A stretch of 64,000 nucleotides of DNA from Curvibacter lanceolatus ATCC 14669 (GCF_000381265.1 NZ_KB906258.1:253037-317036); one strand, 5' to 3'; counted from the first letter of the stretch, positions 27,324 to 36,755 are shown. Notes: a model not told the origin generated them from the sequence alone. Program-made: numbers and translations.

Positions 27324-28640
27324 TCAGACCCGGGCCGGCAACACCGTGCCCACGCACTCGCCAAAGCCGATGCGCGCCGCACCGGGCTTCTCGCACCAGC
27401 CGCGCAGCACCACGGCGTCGCCATCTTCCAGGTACACGCGCTGCTCGCCATTGGGCAGTTGCACCGGGTTCTTGCCGCCCTGGGTCAACTCGATCAGCGC
27501 GCCGGCCTGGTCCAGCGTGGGGCCCGACAGGGTGCCGCTGCCGAACAGGTCGCCGGGCTGCAGGTTGCAGCCGTTGACCGTGTGATGGGTGAGCATCTGG
27601 GCCACCGTCCAGTAGGCATGGCGGTAGCTGGTGCGGCAGATCACGGCGGCCGCCTGGGCGGCCTCGCGCAGGCGCGGGGTCTGCAGACCGACCTCGAGCT
27701 GGATGTCGAAGGCGCCCTGCTCGCGGTTGGCGGCCGAATCCAGGTAGGGCAGCGGTTGCGGGTCGCCCTCGGGCCGTGTGAAGGCCACCCGGTACGGGGC
27801 CAGGGCCTCCAGGGTGACGATCCAGGGCGAGATCGTGGTGGCGAAGTTCTTCGACAGGAAGGGCCCCAGGGGCTGGTACTCCCAGGCCTGGATGTCGCGC
27901 GCCGACCAGTCATTGAGCAGGCAGATGCCGAACACATGGTCTTCGGCCTGGCCCATGGGCACGGGCTCACCCAGCGGGTTGCCACTGCCCACGAAGATGC
28001 CCAGCTCCAGCTCGATGTCCAGCCGCTTGCAGGGCCCGAACAGGGGTTGGCTGGCGCCCGGCGGCATGGTCTGCCCCTGGGGGCGCGCAAAGCGCTGGCC
28101 CGAGACACCGATGCTGGAGGCACGGCCGTGGTAGCCGATGGGCACCCACTTGTAGTTGGGCAACAGCGGGTTGTCCGGGCGGAACTGTTTGCCGATGTTG
28201 GTGGCGTGGTGCACCGAGGTGTAGAAGTCGGTGTAGTCGCCGATGCGGGCCGGCACGTCGTACTCGGCCTCGGCCTGGGGCACCAGGGCGGCCTGCAGGG
28301 TGGCCTGCTCGGGCGCGCCTTCGCGCAGCGCGCGCGACAAGGCCAGGCGCAGCGCGCTCCAGGCCGGGGCGCCCAGGGCCATCAGGGCGTTGAGCTTGTC
28401 TTGCGCGGCGGCCTGCACGGCTTGCGCCGCCAGGCCGGTGAACACGCTGCTGGCCGCCACGGCCGCCAGGTCGAGCACCTGGTCGCCAATGGCCACGCCA
28501 CCGCGCCAGGCTTCGTTGCGGCCAGCGCGGCGGAAGATGGCGAAGGGCAGGTTCTGGATCGGAAAGTCGGCCCCAGTCGCCTGGGCCGTGGCCACCCAGC
28601 TGCGCAGGGCCGGGTCATGGGTTTCGTTGAGAAGCGTCAT
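27324..28640 (-). CDS. fahA: Fumarylacetoacetase
   Basis: The 438-residue enzyme performs the last step of tyrosine/homogentisate breakdown, splitting 4-fumarylacetoacetate into fumarate and acetoacetate. The family core is evident: DFYTSVHHATNIGKQFRP with the metal-binding Asp and catalytic His, ELELGIFVG, and LNDWSARDIQAWEYQPLGPF. It lies 51 bp downstream of a VOC-family gene and is co-oriented. Homogentisate dioxygenase, its usual partner, is not in this window. Confidence 0.95.
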   Translation of the reverse strand: MTLLNETHDPALRSWVATAQATGADFPIQNLPFAIFRRAGRNEAWRGGVAIGDQVLDLAAVAASSVFTGLAAQAVQAAAQDKLNALMALGAPAWSALRLALSRALREGAPEQATLQAALVPQAEAEYDVPARIGDYTDFYTSVHHATNIGKQFRPDNPLLPNYKWVPIGYHGRASSIGVSGQRFARPQGQTMPPGASQPLFGPCKRLDIELELGIFVGSGNPLGEPVPMGQAEDHVFGICLLNDWSARDIQAWEYQPLGPFLSKNFATTISPWIVTLEALAPYRVAFTRPEGDPQPLPYLDSAANREQGAFDIQLEVGLQTPRLREAAQAAAVICRTSYRHAYWTVAQMLTHHTVNGCNLQPGDLFGSGTLSGPTLDQAGALIELTQGGKNPVQLPNGEQRVYLEDGDAVVLRGWCEKPGAARIGFGECVGTVLPARV

Positions 28641-28691
28641 CGTTCAATCAGAGAGAGCCTGTGAGGGTGTGGGTACGGAAAGTCTGGAAGC

Positions 28692-29231
28692 TCAGGCCTG
28701 GCTCATGCTGCCGTCGTGCATCCAGGCGGCGTGCTTGGGGGCGCGCTTGGTCTGCGACCACTCTTCGATCATGTCCCACTTCACCTCGTCGAGCTTTTTC
28801 ATCATCTCGGGGGTGCCGGTGTCGGCCGCCAGTTCGAGGCGGTGGCCGTTGGGGTCGAAGAAGTAGATCGACTTGAAGATGGTGTGGTCGGTGGGGCCGA
28901 TCACCTCGATGCCGGCGGCCTCCAGGCGGGCCTTGGTGGCGATCAGGGTGTCCACCGAATCAACCTTGAGGGCCAGATGCTGCACCCAGGCCGGGGTGTT
29001 GCGGTCGCGGTCCATCGGGGGTTGGCTGGGCAGCTCGAAGAAGGCCAGCACATTGCCATTGCCCGCGTCCAGAAAGATGTGCATGTAAGGGTCGGGGGCC
29101 TTGGTCGAGGGCACTTCGTTCTCGGCGATGGCGAGCACGAACTTCATGTCCAGGTGTTTTTCGTACCACTGCACGGTTTGCTTGGCATCGATGCAGCGGT
29201 AGGCGACGTGGTGAACTTTTTGAACCAGCAT
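28692..29231 (-). CDS. VOC-family (glyoxalase/dioxygenase fold) protein
   Basis: The 179-residue product has the vicinal-oxygen-chelate fold in two beta-alpha modules. Candidate metal ligands are His in VHHVAYRC, His in VQHLALKVD and Glu in HRLELAAD. The ATG at 29231 (MLVQKVHHV) is chosen over an upstream in-frame extension. It is probably a metal-dependent dioxygenase or isomerase for an aromatic-derived acid, as it precedes fumarylacetoacetase in one operon. The exact reaction is unknown. A LysR gene is divergent 149 bp away. Confidence 0.8.
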   Translation of the reverse strand: MLVQKVHHVAYRCIDAKQTVQWYEKHLDMKFVLAIAENEVPSTKAPDPYMHIFLDAGNGNVLAFFELPSQPPMDRDRNTPAWVQHLALKVDSVDTLIATKARLEAAGIEVIGPTDHTIFKSIYFFDPNGHRLELAADTGTPEMMKKLDEVKWDMIEEWSQTKRAPKHAAWMHDGSMSQA

Positions 29232-29380
29232 GTTGAGGTCTCCGTAAGCGTTGTGTCTGGCGATGATCGTCGGGGAATTTGTCGTCGGGCTCTCGCCATG
29301 AGGCCCGGGGCAATGCCATTGGAATGGATCACCAACTATCATGCAAGCCGTTTTATTCGATCAATTTATAGGTTAATCCG

Positions 29381-30286
29381 ATGAATGTGACCTTGCGGCA
29401 GTTGCGGGCCTTTCTGGCCGTGGCGCGCACCGGCAGCTTCACCCTGGCGGCCGAGAGCCTGTACATCTCGCAGTCGGCCCTGTCGGGCCTGGTGAAGGAG
29501 CTGGAGCAGTCCATGGGCGTGCGCCTGATCGACCGCAGCACACGCCGCGTGCACCTGACCGAGGCCGGTGAACGCCTCAGCCCGATGCTGGAGACCGTGC
29601 TGCACGACCTGGACGAGGTGCTGCACCGCGCCGTGGACGACAGCACCAGCCAGAAAGGCGTGGTGCGGGTGGCGGTGTCGCAGTTGCTGGCGTCCACCCT
29701 GATGCCCGACCTGATCGCGCGCTTCCAGGCCGAGCACCCGGGCGGCTCGGTGAAGCTGGTGGACGTGCCGGTGGAAGACGTGATGGCCCGGGTGTTCTCG
29801 GGCGAGGTGGACATCGGCATCGGCCCCGAACGCGAGCCCAACTCCGACATCACCTCGGCCCACCTGTTTGACGGGCCCTTCATGGCGGTCTACCCGCCCG
29901 GGCACCCGCTGGCCGCCCAAGAAAGCCTGCGCTGGACCGATCTCAAGCCCTACCCCGTGATCGGCCTGCAGGGCCAGTTCACCGAGCGCCTGGCCCAGGA
30001 CCTGCGCGCCGCCGACCCCGACTTCCAGTTTGTGCCGAGCACCGAGGTGGCCTACATGTCCACCGCCTTGTCGATGGTGCAGGCCGGCCTGGGCGTGGCC
30101 CTGTGCATCCCCTACGCTGCCCCCCTGGTCACGCTCTACGGCCTGAGCATGATGCCCCTGGGCCAGCCCGAGGTGCGCCGCAGCTTCGAGGTCTTCACCC
30201 GCCGCGGTCGCTCACTGTCGCCCCTGGCCCAGGCTTTCCTGGACGACATCGGGCCGAAGATCCGGGGGATGCCGTATCTGGGGTGA
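29381..30286 (+). CDS. LysR-family transcriptional regulator
   Basis: The 301-residue LTTR has an N-terminal winged HTH (LRQLRAFLAVARTGSFTLAA, then LYISQSALSGLVKELEQ). A two-lobed periplasmic-binding-like effector domain follows from about residue 90. It is divergent from the VOC-fahA operon, the classic arrangement for LysR control of a neighbouring catabolic operon. The effector is unknown. The intergenic region is AT-richer than its surroundings near 29335-29375, where its binding site may lie. Confidence 0.9.
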   Translation: MNVTLRQLRAFLAVARTGSFTLAAESLYISQSALSGLVKELEQSMGVRLIDRSTRRVHLTEAGERLSPMLETVLHDLDEVLHRAVDDSTSQKGVVRVAVSQLLASTLMPDLIARFQAEHPGGSVKLVDVPVEDVMARVFSGEVDIGIGPEREPNSDITSAHLFDGPFMAVYPPGHPLAAQESLRWTDLKPYPVIGLQGQFTERLAQDLRAADPDFQFVPSTEVAYMSTALSMVQAGLGVALCIPYAAPLVTLYGLSMMPLGQPEVRRSFEVFTRRGRSLSPLAQAFLDDIGPKIRGMPYLG

Positions 30287-30321
30287 GGGAGTCCAGCAGT
30301 GACCTCCAAAAACCACTCTGA

Positions 30322-31362
30322 TCAGGCCTCACCGCCTTGCAATTCGCGCTCGATCTGCTCAATGCTGGGTAAATTGGTTCTGAGTGGGTCAGGGAGCGAT
30401 TCGATCAGCTTGTATTCGGCGATGCCCATCGGTTGGCTTTTATCGCCCAAGGCGTATTCGGCAACCACCTTGTTTTTGCTCTTGCACAGCAACAGGCCAA
30501 TGGTGGGGTTGTCGAGATCGTGCTTCACCTGCCGATCTATCGCCGTCATGTAAAAGCCCAGTTGCCCAAGGTGCTCCGGCTTGAACTTGCCGCCCTTGAG
30601 TTCAATCACGACATAACAGCGCAACTTCAGGTGATAAAACAGCAGATCGATGAAAAACTCGTCGCCGCCGACATCTAGCAAAACCTGCCGCCCGACAAAA
30701 GCAAAGCCCGCCCCTAATTCCAGCAGGAATTCGGTGACATGTTGGGTCAGAGCATATTCCACCTCGTGCTCTTGGGCCTCGTCGGTCAAGCCCAGAAAGT
30801 CGAAGCGGTAGGGGTCCTTCAGTGATTCGCGCGCCAGATCGGACTGTGGTTTGGGCAGGCTCACTTCGAAGTTGGTCACGGCTGAGCCGCTGCGCTCCAG
30901 CAAGCGGGTTTCGATTTGCATCACCAGCACATTTCGAGACCAGCTGTGCTCGATGGCCTTGGCGGCGTACCAGCGACGCGCGGCAGGGTGGGATAGCTTG
31001 TCCAGCAGCGCCAATTGGTGATACCAGGGCAATTGTGCAAGCACCGCTTGCACAAATTCGGCCTCGGGCCAGGCTTGGGCAAAGGCGCGCATGTACTTGA
31101 GGTTGCGCGGCGAAAACCCTTTCATGTCGGGGAAAGCGCTGTGCAAATCGTGCGCCAGCCGTTCAATCACCTTCGCCCCCCAGCCTTGCTCATGTTGCTT
31201 GGTCAGTATGTCGCAGCCGATTTGCCAGTACAGCAAAACCAGTTCGCGATTGACCGCCAGCGTGGCCCGTTGCTGGGCGCTGTGGATTTTGATTTTCAGC
31301 TCGCTCAGCCAGTCAACATAGCCCGTGGGCGTGGGCATCAGGGAGGCGGGTTGATCACTCAT
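30322..31362 (-). CDS. DUF1016/YhcG-family PDDEXK nuclease
   Basis: The 346-residue protein has an N-terminal DUF1016 helical domain (LYWQIGCDILTKQHEQGWGA). A C-terminal PDDEXK nuclease core follows, with EFFIDLLFYH and VIELKGGKFKPEHLGQL, which gives the D-ExK signature. Its codon and base composition is visibly less GC-rich than its neighbours, suggesting acquisition. YhcG-type genes often sit in type I restriction loci, and here the gene overlaps a broken hsdM-like start. The physiological role of the family is not settled. Confidence 0.87.
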   Translation of the reverse strand: MSDQPASLMPTPTGYVDWLSELKIKIHSAQQRATLAVNRELVLLYWQIGCDILTKQHEQGWGAKVIERLAHDLHSAFPDMKGFSPRNLKYMRAFAQAWPEAEFVQAVLAQLPWYHQLALLDKLSHPAARRWYAAKAIEHSWSRNVLVMQIETRLLERSGSAVTNFEVSLPKPQSDLARESLKDPYRFDFLGLTDEAQEHEVEYALTQHVTEFLLELGAGFAFVGRQVLLDVGGDEFFIDLLFYHLKLRCYVVIELKGGKFKPEHLGQLGFYMTAIDRQVKHDLDNPTIGLLLCKSKNKVVAEYALGDKSQPMGIAEYKLIESLPDPLRTNLPSIEQIERELQGGEA

Positions 31363-31496
31363 CCGTTTGCTCCCCTGTTTGCGATCTTGACCAAAATGGC
31401 ATGCTTGGAATCCCAGCCGTCGACGGCGCCACGCATGTCGTCGGCAACCTGCCAGTTGCGGCACTGCAGTTCGGCGCGTTGTTGGGTGCTTGTCAT
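31359..31496 (-). pseudogene. Remnant of type I restriction methyltransferase hsdM (5' end)
   Basis: A 45-codon frame starts at ATG 31496 and stops in a TGA overlapping the next ATG (ATGA). Its product begins MTSTQQRAELQCRNWQVADD and continues MRGAVDGWD. This resembles the N-terminus of HsdM proteins of type I restriction-modification systems. The match is lost after about 28 residues, and no other hsd gene is seen. It looks like the stub left by a deletion, with the DUF1016 nuclease gene retained. Similarity is judged by eye. Confidence 0.6.
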
Positions 31497-31823
31497 CGTC
31501 AATGTCCCGTTTCGATTCGGTTCAAGCTAAGAGCATGAGGCAACCGATGGCCTGGCCACCGCCTGTTCCAGTGCTGTTGCCAGCGATTGTTACCCCAAAA
31601 GTACACCGATCTGGGCGCAACCCATGCATGGACTCACCCACGGGCGCCCCGAGCAATGGATACGCCCCCAGCGGGACGTCACCACGGAGCTGAGCGCGGG
31701 CGCGCGCCAAGTCCTGTCGAAAGCACCGATCAGATCAACGAACGTCCAGGCCTTGAATGGGCGCTTTCAAGTGCCGATTTTCCAGATGCCTTCTGGAGAA
31801 TCCCCCCCCGCCGGCGCCGGGCC
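31497..31823. other. Non-coding stretch beside the hsdM remnant
   Basis: These 327 bases hold no convincing reading frame, tRNA, terminator or repeat. Short open frames here lack ribosome sites and recognisable products. The stretch borders the hsdM stub and lower-GC nuclease gene on one side and the DUF2783 gene on the other. It may be the scar of the same deletion or insertion, but no element ends were identified. Confidence 0.4.
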
Positions 31824-32042
31824 TCAAAGATCCTTCAACGCCACCTCAATGTGCTCGCGCACCAGGCTGGCGCTGCCCAGTTGCTGCGCGTTCAGCAAGG
31901 CCAGTTTGACCAGGAACAGCTCGGTCTTGTCTGGGCCGGCCTGGTCGATGGCGCTGGCCAGGGCGTCGTAGACGTCCTCCAGGCCGGACAGGGGCAGGGA
32001 TGGGGTGGTTTCAGCGGTCATGGCAGAGGTCTCGGGGTTCAT
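31824..32042 (-). CDS. DUF2783 family small protein
   Basis: This 72-residue acidic protein matches the short DUF2783 family, typified by LEDVYDALASAIDQAG and LLNAQQLGS. Such proteins commonly follow FAD-dependent oxidoreductase genes in beta-proteobacteria. Here the start overlaps the stop of the monooxygenase gene (ATGA, 32039-32042). A second ATG seven codons later is possible. The function is unknown. A subunit or stabiliser of the oxidoreductase is a reasonable guess. Confidence 0.75.
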   Translation of the reverse strand: MNPETSAMTAETTPSLPLSGLEDVYDALASAIDQAGPDKTELFLVKLALLNAQQLGSASLVREHIEVALKDL

Positions 32043-33730
32043 TGCGGCAGGGCGGTGTTCAGGGCCGCCTGCAGGCGGTGGGCGTCCAGCGTGAGCCAGC
32101 GGGCGCACACATGCTGGTCGGGGCGCAGCAGGTAGGCCGCGCCGCTGGCGGGCACACCGTAGCGCTGGCGGAAATGGCCGTCGGCGTCTGGCAGGCTGAG
32201 GTCGGCACCGGCCACCGGGCCGGGGGCGCCCACGGCGATCACCTTCAGGGGCACGCCGCGCGCCCGGGCGGCCACGACCACCTGCTGCAGGGCCCCGGGA
32301 AGGGCCGGGGCCTCGGTGAAGTACAGCAGGTCAAAGCCGCCGCCCAGGTGATCGAGCAGAAAGTCGTCGGCCGAAAGCCGGATGTTGCGCGGTGGCGCGC
32401 CGTGCGCCGGGCCGGCGCTGAACAAGGCGTTGTCGTCGCCCGGGCTGTTGAGCACCGAGCCGCTGTATTCGTGGGGTCGGGAGGTGCGCCAGTGGTAGAG
32501 CGGGCGCACAAAGCCCTGGCTCAGCGAGAGCGACAGCACCGCGTCGCGCAGCAACCTGAAGCCGCGGCTGGGCGGGGTCATGAAGCGGGTGCTCTTGCCG
32601 GCTTCGTCGATGATCTCGCGCGCAGCGCCCACGCGCTCGGTGCTGTAGTTGGCCAGCAGTTTCTCGCCGGCCAGGCCCTTCACCACGCAGCCCAGTTGCC
32701 AGCCCAGGGCCTGGGCGTCCTGGAAGGCGGTGTTGGCGCCGCGCACGCCGAAGATGGGCAGCAGGTGGGCCGCATCGCCGGTGAACAGCACGCGCCCGTG
32801 CACGTAGTCGGGCAGGGTCAGGGTGCGGGCCGAGTAGACCGAGCTCCAGTCCATCTCCCAGGGGGTGCCGGCGTGACCGATCATGGCCAGCTGGGCATCG
32901 ATGCGGGCCTTGAGCGACTCGGGCCGCAGGGCCTGCTCGGGGGTTTCGCCCGGGGGCAGCTGGTAGTCGACGCGCCAGATGCCATGCGGCTCGCGGTGCA
33001 TCAGGATGGTGTTGCCAGGGTTCCAGTCGGGGTCGAAGAAGGCCAGGCGCTCGGTGGGCAGGGGCAGGTCGATGCGGATGTCGGCGATCACGAAGAAGCC
33101 TTCGTAAGACGCACCTTCCATCTTCAGGCCCAGGGCGGTGCGGATCTCGGAGCGCCCGCCATCGGCGGCCACCAGCCAATCGGTGTCCAGGGCGTAAGGG
33201 CCTTCGGGCGTGTCGATCTGCAGATGCGCCACGCCCTCTTCCTGGCGGACCTGCACCAGCTTGTTGCCCCAGCGGAAGTCGATCAGGGGCTGCGCCGCGC
33301 AGGCCTCGATCAGGTACTCCTCCATGTACTGCTGCTGGATGTTGAGCATGGGAAAGTAGCGGTCATCGCTGTCGTGCGGCGCCTCCATGCGGAACACGCG
33401 CTGGCCCCGGTAGTACGAATTGCCAAAGCGCCAGGGCAGGCCCTGCTCGCTCATGCGCTGGGCCACGCCCACCTGCTGCAGGATCTCCATCGAACGGCGT
33501 GTGAAGACGATGGCCCGGCTGCCCTGCGACACCTGCAGCTCGCTCTCCAGCACCACGCTGGGCACGCCATGGCGGGCCAACTCGAGCGCCGTCACCATGC
33601 CGGCCGGGCCTGAGCCCGCGATCACCACGCGCTGGCGGGCCTGGGGCGGGTGGGCCGAGGGCAGCCAGGGGGCGAACACCTGGTAGGGGTAATAGATCGA
33701 GGGCCGGGCTTCGGTGGTGGGCTGGTGCAT
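32039..33730 (-). CDS. FAD-dependent aromatic monooxygenase (MhpA/PheA-like)
   Basis: This flavoprotein of 563 residues has a class A hydroxylase layout. The Rossmann motif GSGPAGMVTALELARHG is near residue 37, a DG-type region follows, and the second FAD motif is GDAAHLLPIFGVRGANTAFQD. A C-terminal thioredoxin-like domain covers about residues 420-560. Family members hydroxylate phenolic acids with NAD(P)H and O2. It lies in a three-gene operon between a Bug-type solute receptor and DUF2783, which points to uptake and ring hydroxylation of an aromatic acid. The substrate is not determined. Confidence 0.87.
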   Translation of the reverse strand: MHQPTTEARPSIYYPYQVFAPWLPSAHPPQARQRVVIAGSGPAGMVTALELARHGVPSVVLESELQVSQGSRAIVFTRRSMEILQQVGVAQRMSEQGLPWRFGNSYYRGQRVFRMEAPHDSDDRYFPMLNIQQQYMEEYLIEACAAQPLIDFRWGNKLVQVRQEEGVAHLQIDTPEGPYALDTDWLVAADGGRSEIRTALGLKMEGASYEGFFVIADIRIDLPLPTERLAFFDPDWNPGNTILMHREPHGIWRVDYQLPPGETPEQALRPESLKARIDAQLAMIGHAGTPWEMDWSSVYSARTLTLPDYVHGRVLFTGDAAHLLPIFGVRGANTAFQDAQALGWQLGCVVKGLAGEKLLANYSTERVGAAREIIDEAGKSTRFMTPPSRGFRLLRDAVLSLSLSQGFVRPLYHWRTSRPHEYSGSVLNSPGDDNALFSAGPAHGAPPRNIRLSADDFLLDHLGGGFDLLYFTEAPALPGALQQVVVAARARGVPLKVIAVGAPGPVAGADLSLPDADGHFRQRYGVPASGAAYLLRPDQHVCARWLTLDAHRLQAALNTALPQ

Positions 33731-33773
33731 GGCGATGTCAGTGCTCAGAAAAAAGAAAGGGCGGGCAGGCGGC

Positions 33774-34766
33774 TCAATCCAGCTTGATGCCGCTGGTCTG
33801 GATGACCTGGCTCCACTTGGCCCGCTCGGCCGCGGCGTAATCGGCCATCTGGCGCGGGGTGCCAGGAATGGACTCCAGCCCCAGGGTCTGCAAGCGGGCC
33901 TTGATGGCCGTCGAGCCCAGGGCCCCCAGCAAGGCGGCGTTGAGCTTGGCGATCACCTCGGGCGGGGCGCCGGCCGGGGCCACCAGGCCCTGCCAGGCGT
34001 AGGCCTCGAAGCCCTTCAGGCCCTGCTCCTGCAGCGTGGGGATGGTCTCGAAATTGGGCACCCGGCGCGGGCTCGCCACGCCGATCGGGCGCAGCTTGCC
34101 GGCGGCAATGAACTGGTAGCCGCTGGCGGTGTCAACAAACATGAAGGGCACCTGGCCAGCCACCACATCCTGCACCGCCGGGGCGGCCCCGCGGTAAGGC
34201 ACATGGGTGAGCTGCAGGCCCGCCTGGGCGCGAAACAACTCGGTGGCCAGGTGGTGCGGGCTGCCGGCGCCCGGGGTGGCGTAGTTGGCGCCGTTCTGGG
34301 TCTTGGCCCAGGCCTTGAACTCGGCCAGGGTCTTGACCGGCACCTGGGGGTTGACCACCAGGATCATCGGAAAGCGCACCGTGAGGCCGATGGGCGCGAA
34401 GTCTTTCTCGGCACTGTAGGCCAGCTTGGTATACAGAAACGGGTTGGCCGCCAGCGTGGCGGTGTCGGCCGACAGCAGCACATAACCATCGGCCTTGGCA
34501 TGGGCCACGTACTCGGCCCCGATGTTGGTGGCCGCGCCGGGCTTGTTGTTGATGATGATGGGCTGGCCCAGCGCCTTGCCCATGGCCTCGGCCAGGGTGC
34601 GCGCCACCACGTCGGTGCCGCCGCCGGCCGGGTACGGCACCACCCATTCGATGGGCTTGGCGGGATAGGGCTCGGCCGCGGCCGCGGGGCCGGTCGCGCC
34701 GGCCAAGGCCAGAAGCAGCCAGGCGCGGCGGCGCAGAGTCAGGTGGGGCGAGTGGGGCGGGTGCAT
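33774..34766 (-). CDS. Bug-family tripartite tricarboxylate transporter receptor
   Basis: The 330-residue periplasmic protein has a signal peptide (RRRAWLLLALAGATGPAAAA) and the Bug signature (YPAKPIEWVVPYPAGGGTDVVAR). Bug receptors bind carboxylates for TctAB-type transporters and are greatly expanded in Burkholderiales. The ATG at 34766 is chosen because it places the signal correctly. It is first in the operon with the FAD monooxygenase, so an aromatic acid ligand is likely. No membrane components are encoded nearby. Confidence 0.9.
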   Translation of the reverse strand: MHPPHSPHLTLRRRAWLLLALAGATGPAAAAEPYPAKPIEWVVPYPAGGGTDVVARTLAEAMGKALGQPIIINNKPGAATNIGAEYVAHAKADGYVLLSADTATLAANPFLYTKLAYSAEKDFAPIGLTVRFPMILVVNPQVPVKTLAEFKAWAKTQNGANYATPGAGSPHHLATELFRAQAGLQLTHVPYRGAAPAVQDVVAGQVPFMFVDTASGYQFIAAGKLRPIGVASPRRVPNFETIPTLQEQGLKGFEAYAWQGLVAPAGAPPEVIAKLNAALLGALGSTAIKARLQTLGLESIPGTPRQMADYAAAERAKWSQVIQTSGIKLD

Positions 34767-34865
34767 GGTCTGTCTCTTGTGGGGTGGGGAAGGCGTTGGT
34801 CTTGCCGCTCGTGTCGACGGCGTTCTGCCCTGGATCAAACGACAGGCTGGAATTTAAGCCATTTG

Positions 34866-34912
34866 GTTGCACGCGCAACTAGGTGATTGCCCCAATGGTT
34901 GCGCCCACAACC
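34866..34912. promoter_or_regulatory. Pair of short inverted repeats upstream of the Bug/monooxygenase operon
   Basis: GTTGC-ACGC-GCAAC (34866-34879) and GGTTG-CGCCCA-CAACC (34897-34912) lie about 100-150 bp before the Bug gene start. Both share a GGTTGC core about 31 bp apart, roughly three helical turns. This looks like a tandem operator for a dimeric regulator. No regulator gene adjoins this operon. Confidence 0.35.
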
Positions 34913-34979
34913 TAAATCCGCCTCCAGCACCGCCCACGGCACTGGAACGCCCGCCCGGCCTTGCTAACTACAAAACCGC

Positions 34980-34999
34980 ATAAGAACCATTGTTCTTAT
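34980..34999. promoter_or_regulatory. Inverted repeat ATAAGAAC-N4-GTTCTTAT before the sulfur cluster
   Basis: The 8-bp perfect arms flank CATT and lie 84 bp before the sulfate-binding protein gene, the first of a long organosulfur operon. ATAAG/CTTAT half-sites recur at 59458-59480 between ssuA and the cysteine dioxygenase gene. A CysB/SsuR-type regulator is the obvious candidate because a cysB-like gene is in the cluster. The rest of the 316-base gap 34767-35082 shows no gene. Confidence 0.5.
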
Positions 35000-35082
35000 T
35001 CGTTCGCGTTTGGATCGAGGGTTTTCAGAATCTGACCATTCCATAAAAAAACCCCCAACCTCAATCCATCGGAGCCCACACC

Positions 35083-36114
35083 ATGTCCAGCCGTCGTTCC
35101 TTCTTCCGCCTGCCCCTGCTGGCTGCCGCCGCCGCCATCCTGGCGACCGGCACCTTGACAGCCCTGCCGGCCGCAGCCCAGACCGTGAACCTGCTCAACG
35201 TGTCGTACGACCCGACGCGCGAGCTGTATGTGGAGTACAACACCGCCTTCGCCAAGTACTGGAAGGCCAAGGCCGGCCAGGACGTGTCGGTCAAGCAGTC
35301 GCACGGCGGCTCGGGCAAGCAGGCCCGCTCGGTGATCGACGGCATTGACGCCGACGTGGTCACGCTGGGCCTGGGCGGTGACGTGGATGCCGTGGCCAAC
35401 CACGGTGGTCTGATCGCCAAGGACTGGGTCAAGCGCCTGCCGCACAACAGTTCGCCCTACACCTCGACCATTGTGTTCCTGGTGCGCAAGGGCAACCCCA
35501 AGGGCATCAAGGACTGGGACGACCTGATCAAGCCCGGCGTGGCCGTGATCACCCCCAACCCCAAGACCTCGGGCGGCGCCCGCTGGAACTACCTGGCCGC
35601 CTGGGAATACGCCAAGCGCCAGTACGGTGGCGACGCCAAGGCCAAGGAGTTCGTGGGCAAGCTCTACAAGAACGTGCCGGTGCTCGACACCGGGGCCCGT
35701 GGCTCGACCATCACCTTCGTGCAACGCGGCGTGGGTGATGTGCTGCTGGCCTGGGAGAACGAAGCCTTCCTGGCGCTGAAGGAGTTCGGTGCCGACAAGT
35801 TCCAGATCGTGGCCCCTTCGATCAGCATCCTGGCCGAGCCCTCGGTGGCCGTGGTCGACAAGAACGTCGACAAGAAGGGCACCCGCAAGGTGGCCGAGGC
35901 CTACCTGAGCTACCTGTACTCCGAAGAAGGCCAGGACATCGCCGGCCGCAACTTCTACCGCCCCACCGACGCCAAGGCCAAGGCCAAGTACGCCTCGCAG
36001 TTCCCCCCGCTCAAGCTGTTCACCATCGACGAAGCGTTTGGCGGCTGGACCACGGCCGACAAGGCCCACTTTGCCGACGGCGGCTCGTTCGACCAGATCT
36101 ATTCGCCGCGTTGA
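35083..36114 (+). CDS. sbp: Periplasmic sulfate-binding protein
   Basis: The 343-residue protein has a signal peptide ending near residue 33 (LPAAAQ). The Sbp/CysP signature follows ([16 protein letters not shown], then [15 protein letters not shown]). It captures sulfate or thiosulfate for the CysTWA ABC transporter. No cysT, cysW or cysA gene is nearby, so this receptor must use a transporter encoded elsewhere. It opens the rightward organosulfur operon, 42 bp before the nitroreductase gene, and is preceded by an inverted repeat that may bind a CysB-type activator. Confidence 0.94.
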   Translation: MSSRRSFFRLPLLAAAAAILATGTLTALPAAAQTVNLLNVSYDPTRELYVEYNTAFAKYWKAKAGQDVSVKQSHGGSGKQARSVIDGIDADVVTLGLGGDVDAVANHGGLIAKDWVKRLPHNSSPYTSTIVFLVRKGNPKGIKDWDDLIKPGVAVITPNPKTSGGARWNYLAAWEYAKRQYGGDAKAKEFVGKLYKNVPVLDTGARGSTITFVQRGVGDVLLAWENEAFLALKEFGADKFQIVAPSISILAEPSVAVVDKNVDKKGTRKVAEAYLSYLYSEEGQDIAGRNFYRPTDAKAKAKYASQFPPLKLFTIDEAFGGWTTADKAHFADGGSFDQIYSPR

Positions 36115-36155
36115 GCCCCGACGCGCCCACCCACTGAACCTGGAGCACTCCGGCC

Positions 36156-36755
36156 ATGACCCACGCCTTGAACGCCCTGCCCGATGCGGCACTGGACCAA
36201 CTCTTTCGCAGTGCACGCACCGTGCACGCGTTCAAGCCGGTGCCCGTGCCGGACGAGACGCTGCACGCGCTGTATGAGCTGCTGAAGTGGGGCCCGACCG
36301 CCTTCAATGCGCAGCCGGCACGCTTTGTGTTCGTGCGCAGCGCCGAGGCCAAGGCCCGACTCAAGCCCGCTCTGTCGAGCGGCAACCAGGCCCAGACCGA
36401 AGGCGCCGCCGTGAGCGTGATCGTGGCCCAGGACAGCCGCTTCCAGGAACACCTGCCCAGCCAGTTTCCGGCCTACGACGCCAAGCCCCTGTTCGACGGC
36501 AACGCCGCCCTGGCCCAGGCCACGGCGTTTCGCAACAGCAGCCTGCAAGGCGCCTACCTGATCCTGGCTGCCCGCGCGCTGGGGCTGGATGCCGGCCCGC
36601 AGTCGGGTTTCAACCCGGCGGCCGTGGACGCGGCCTTCTTCCCGGACGGCCGCTACAGCACCAATTTCATCGTCAACCTGGGCGTGGGCGACCCGGCGGG
36701 CACCCACCCGCGCGGCCCGCGCCTGGCGTTTGACGCCGTGGCCGAGATCGTCTGA
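36156..36755 (+). CDS. Nitroreductase family protein (RutE/HadB-like)
   Basis: The 199-residue flavoprotein belongs to the branch containing malonic semialdehyde reductase RutE ([18 protein letters not shown], then [19 protein letters not shown]). Enzymes of this fold use FMN and NAD(P)H. No rut genes are present, so a uracil role is unlikely. Within a cluster of flavin-dependent monooxygenases it might reduce an aldehyde product or supply reduced flavin, but neither is shown by the sequence. Confidence 0.82.
   Translation: MTHALNALPDAALDQLFRSARTVHAFKPVPVPDETLHALYELLKWGPTAFNAQPARFVFVRSAEAKARLKPALSSGNQAQTEGAAVSVIVAQDSRFQEHLPSQFPAYDAKPLFDGNAALAQATAFRNSSLQGAYLILAARALGLDAGPQSGFNPAAVDAAFFPDGRYSTNFIVNLGVGDPAGTHPRGPRLAFDAVAEIV

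Noticed and set aside
31497..31823. Possible insertion-sequence remnant in the non-coding stretch
   Set aside because: No transposase fragment, terminal inverted repeat or target-site duplication could be found by eye.
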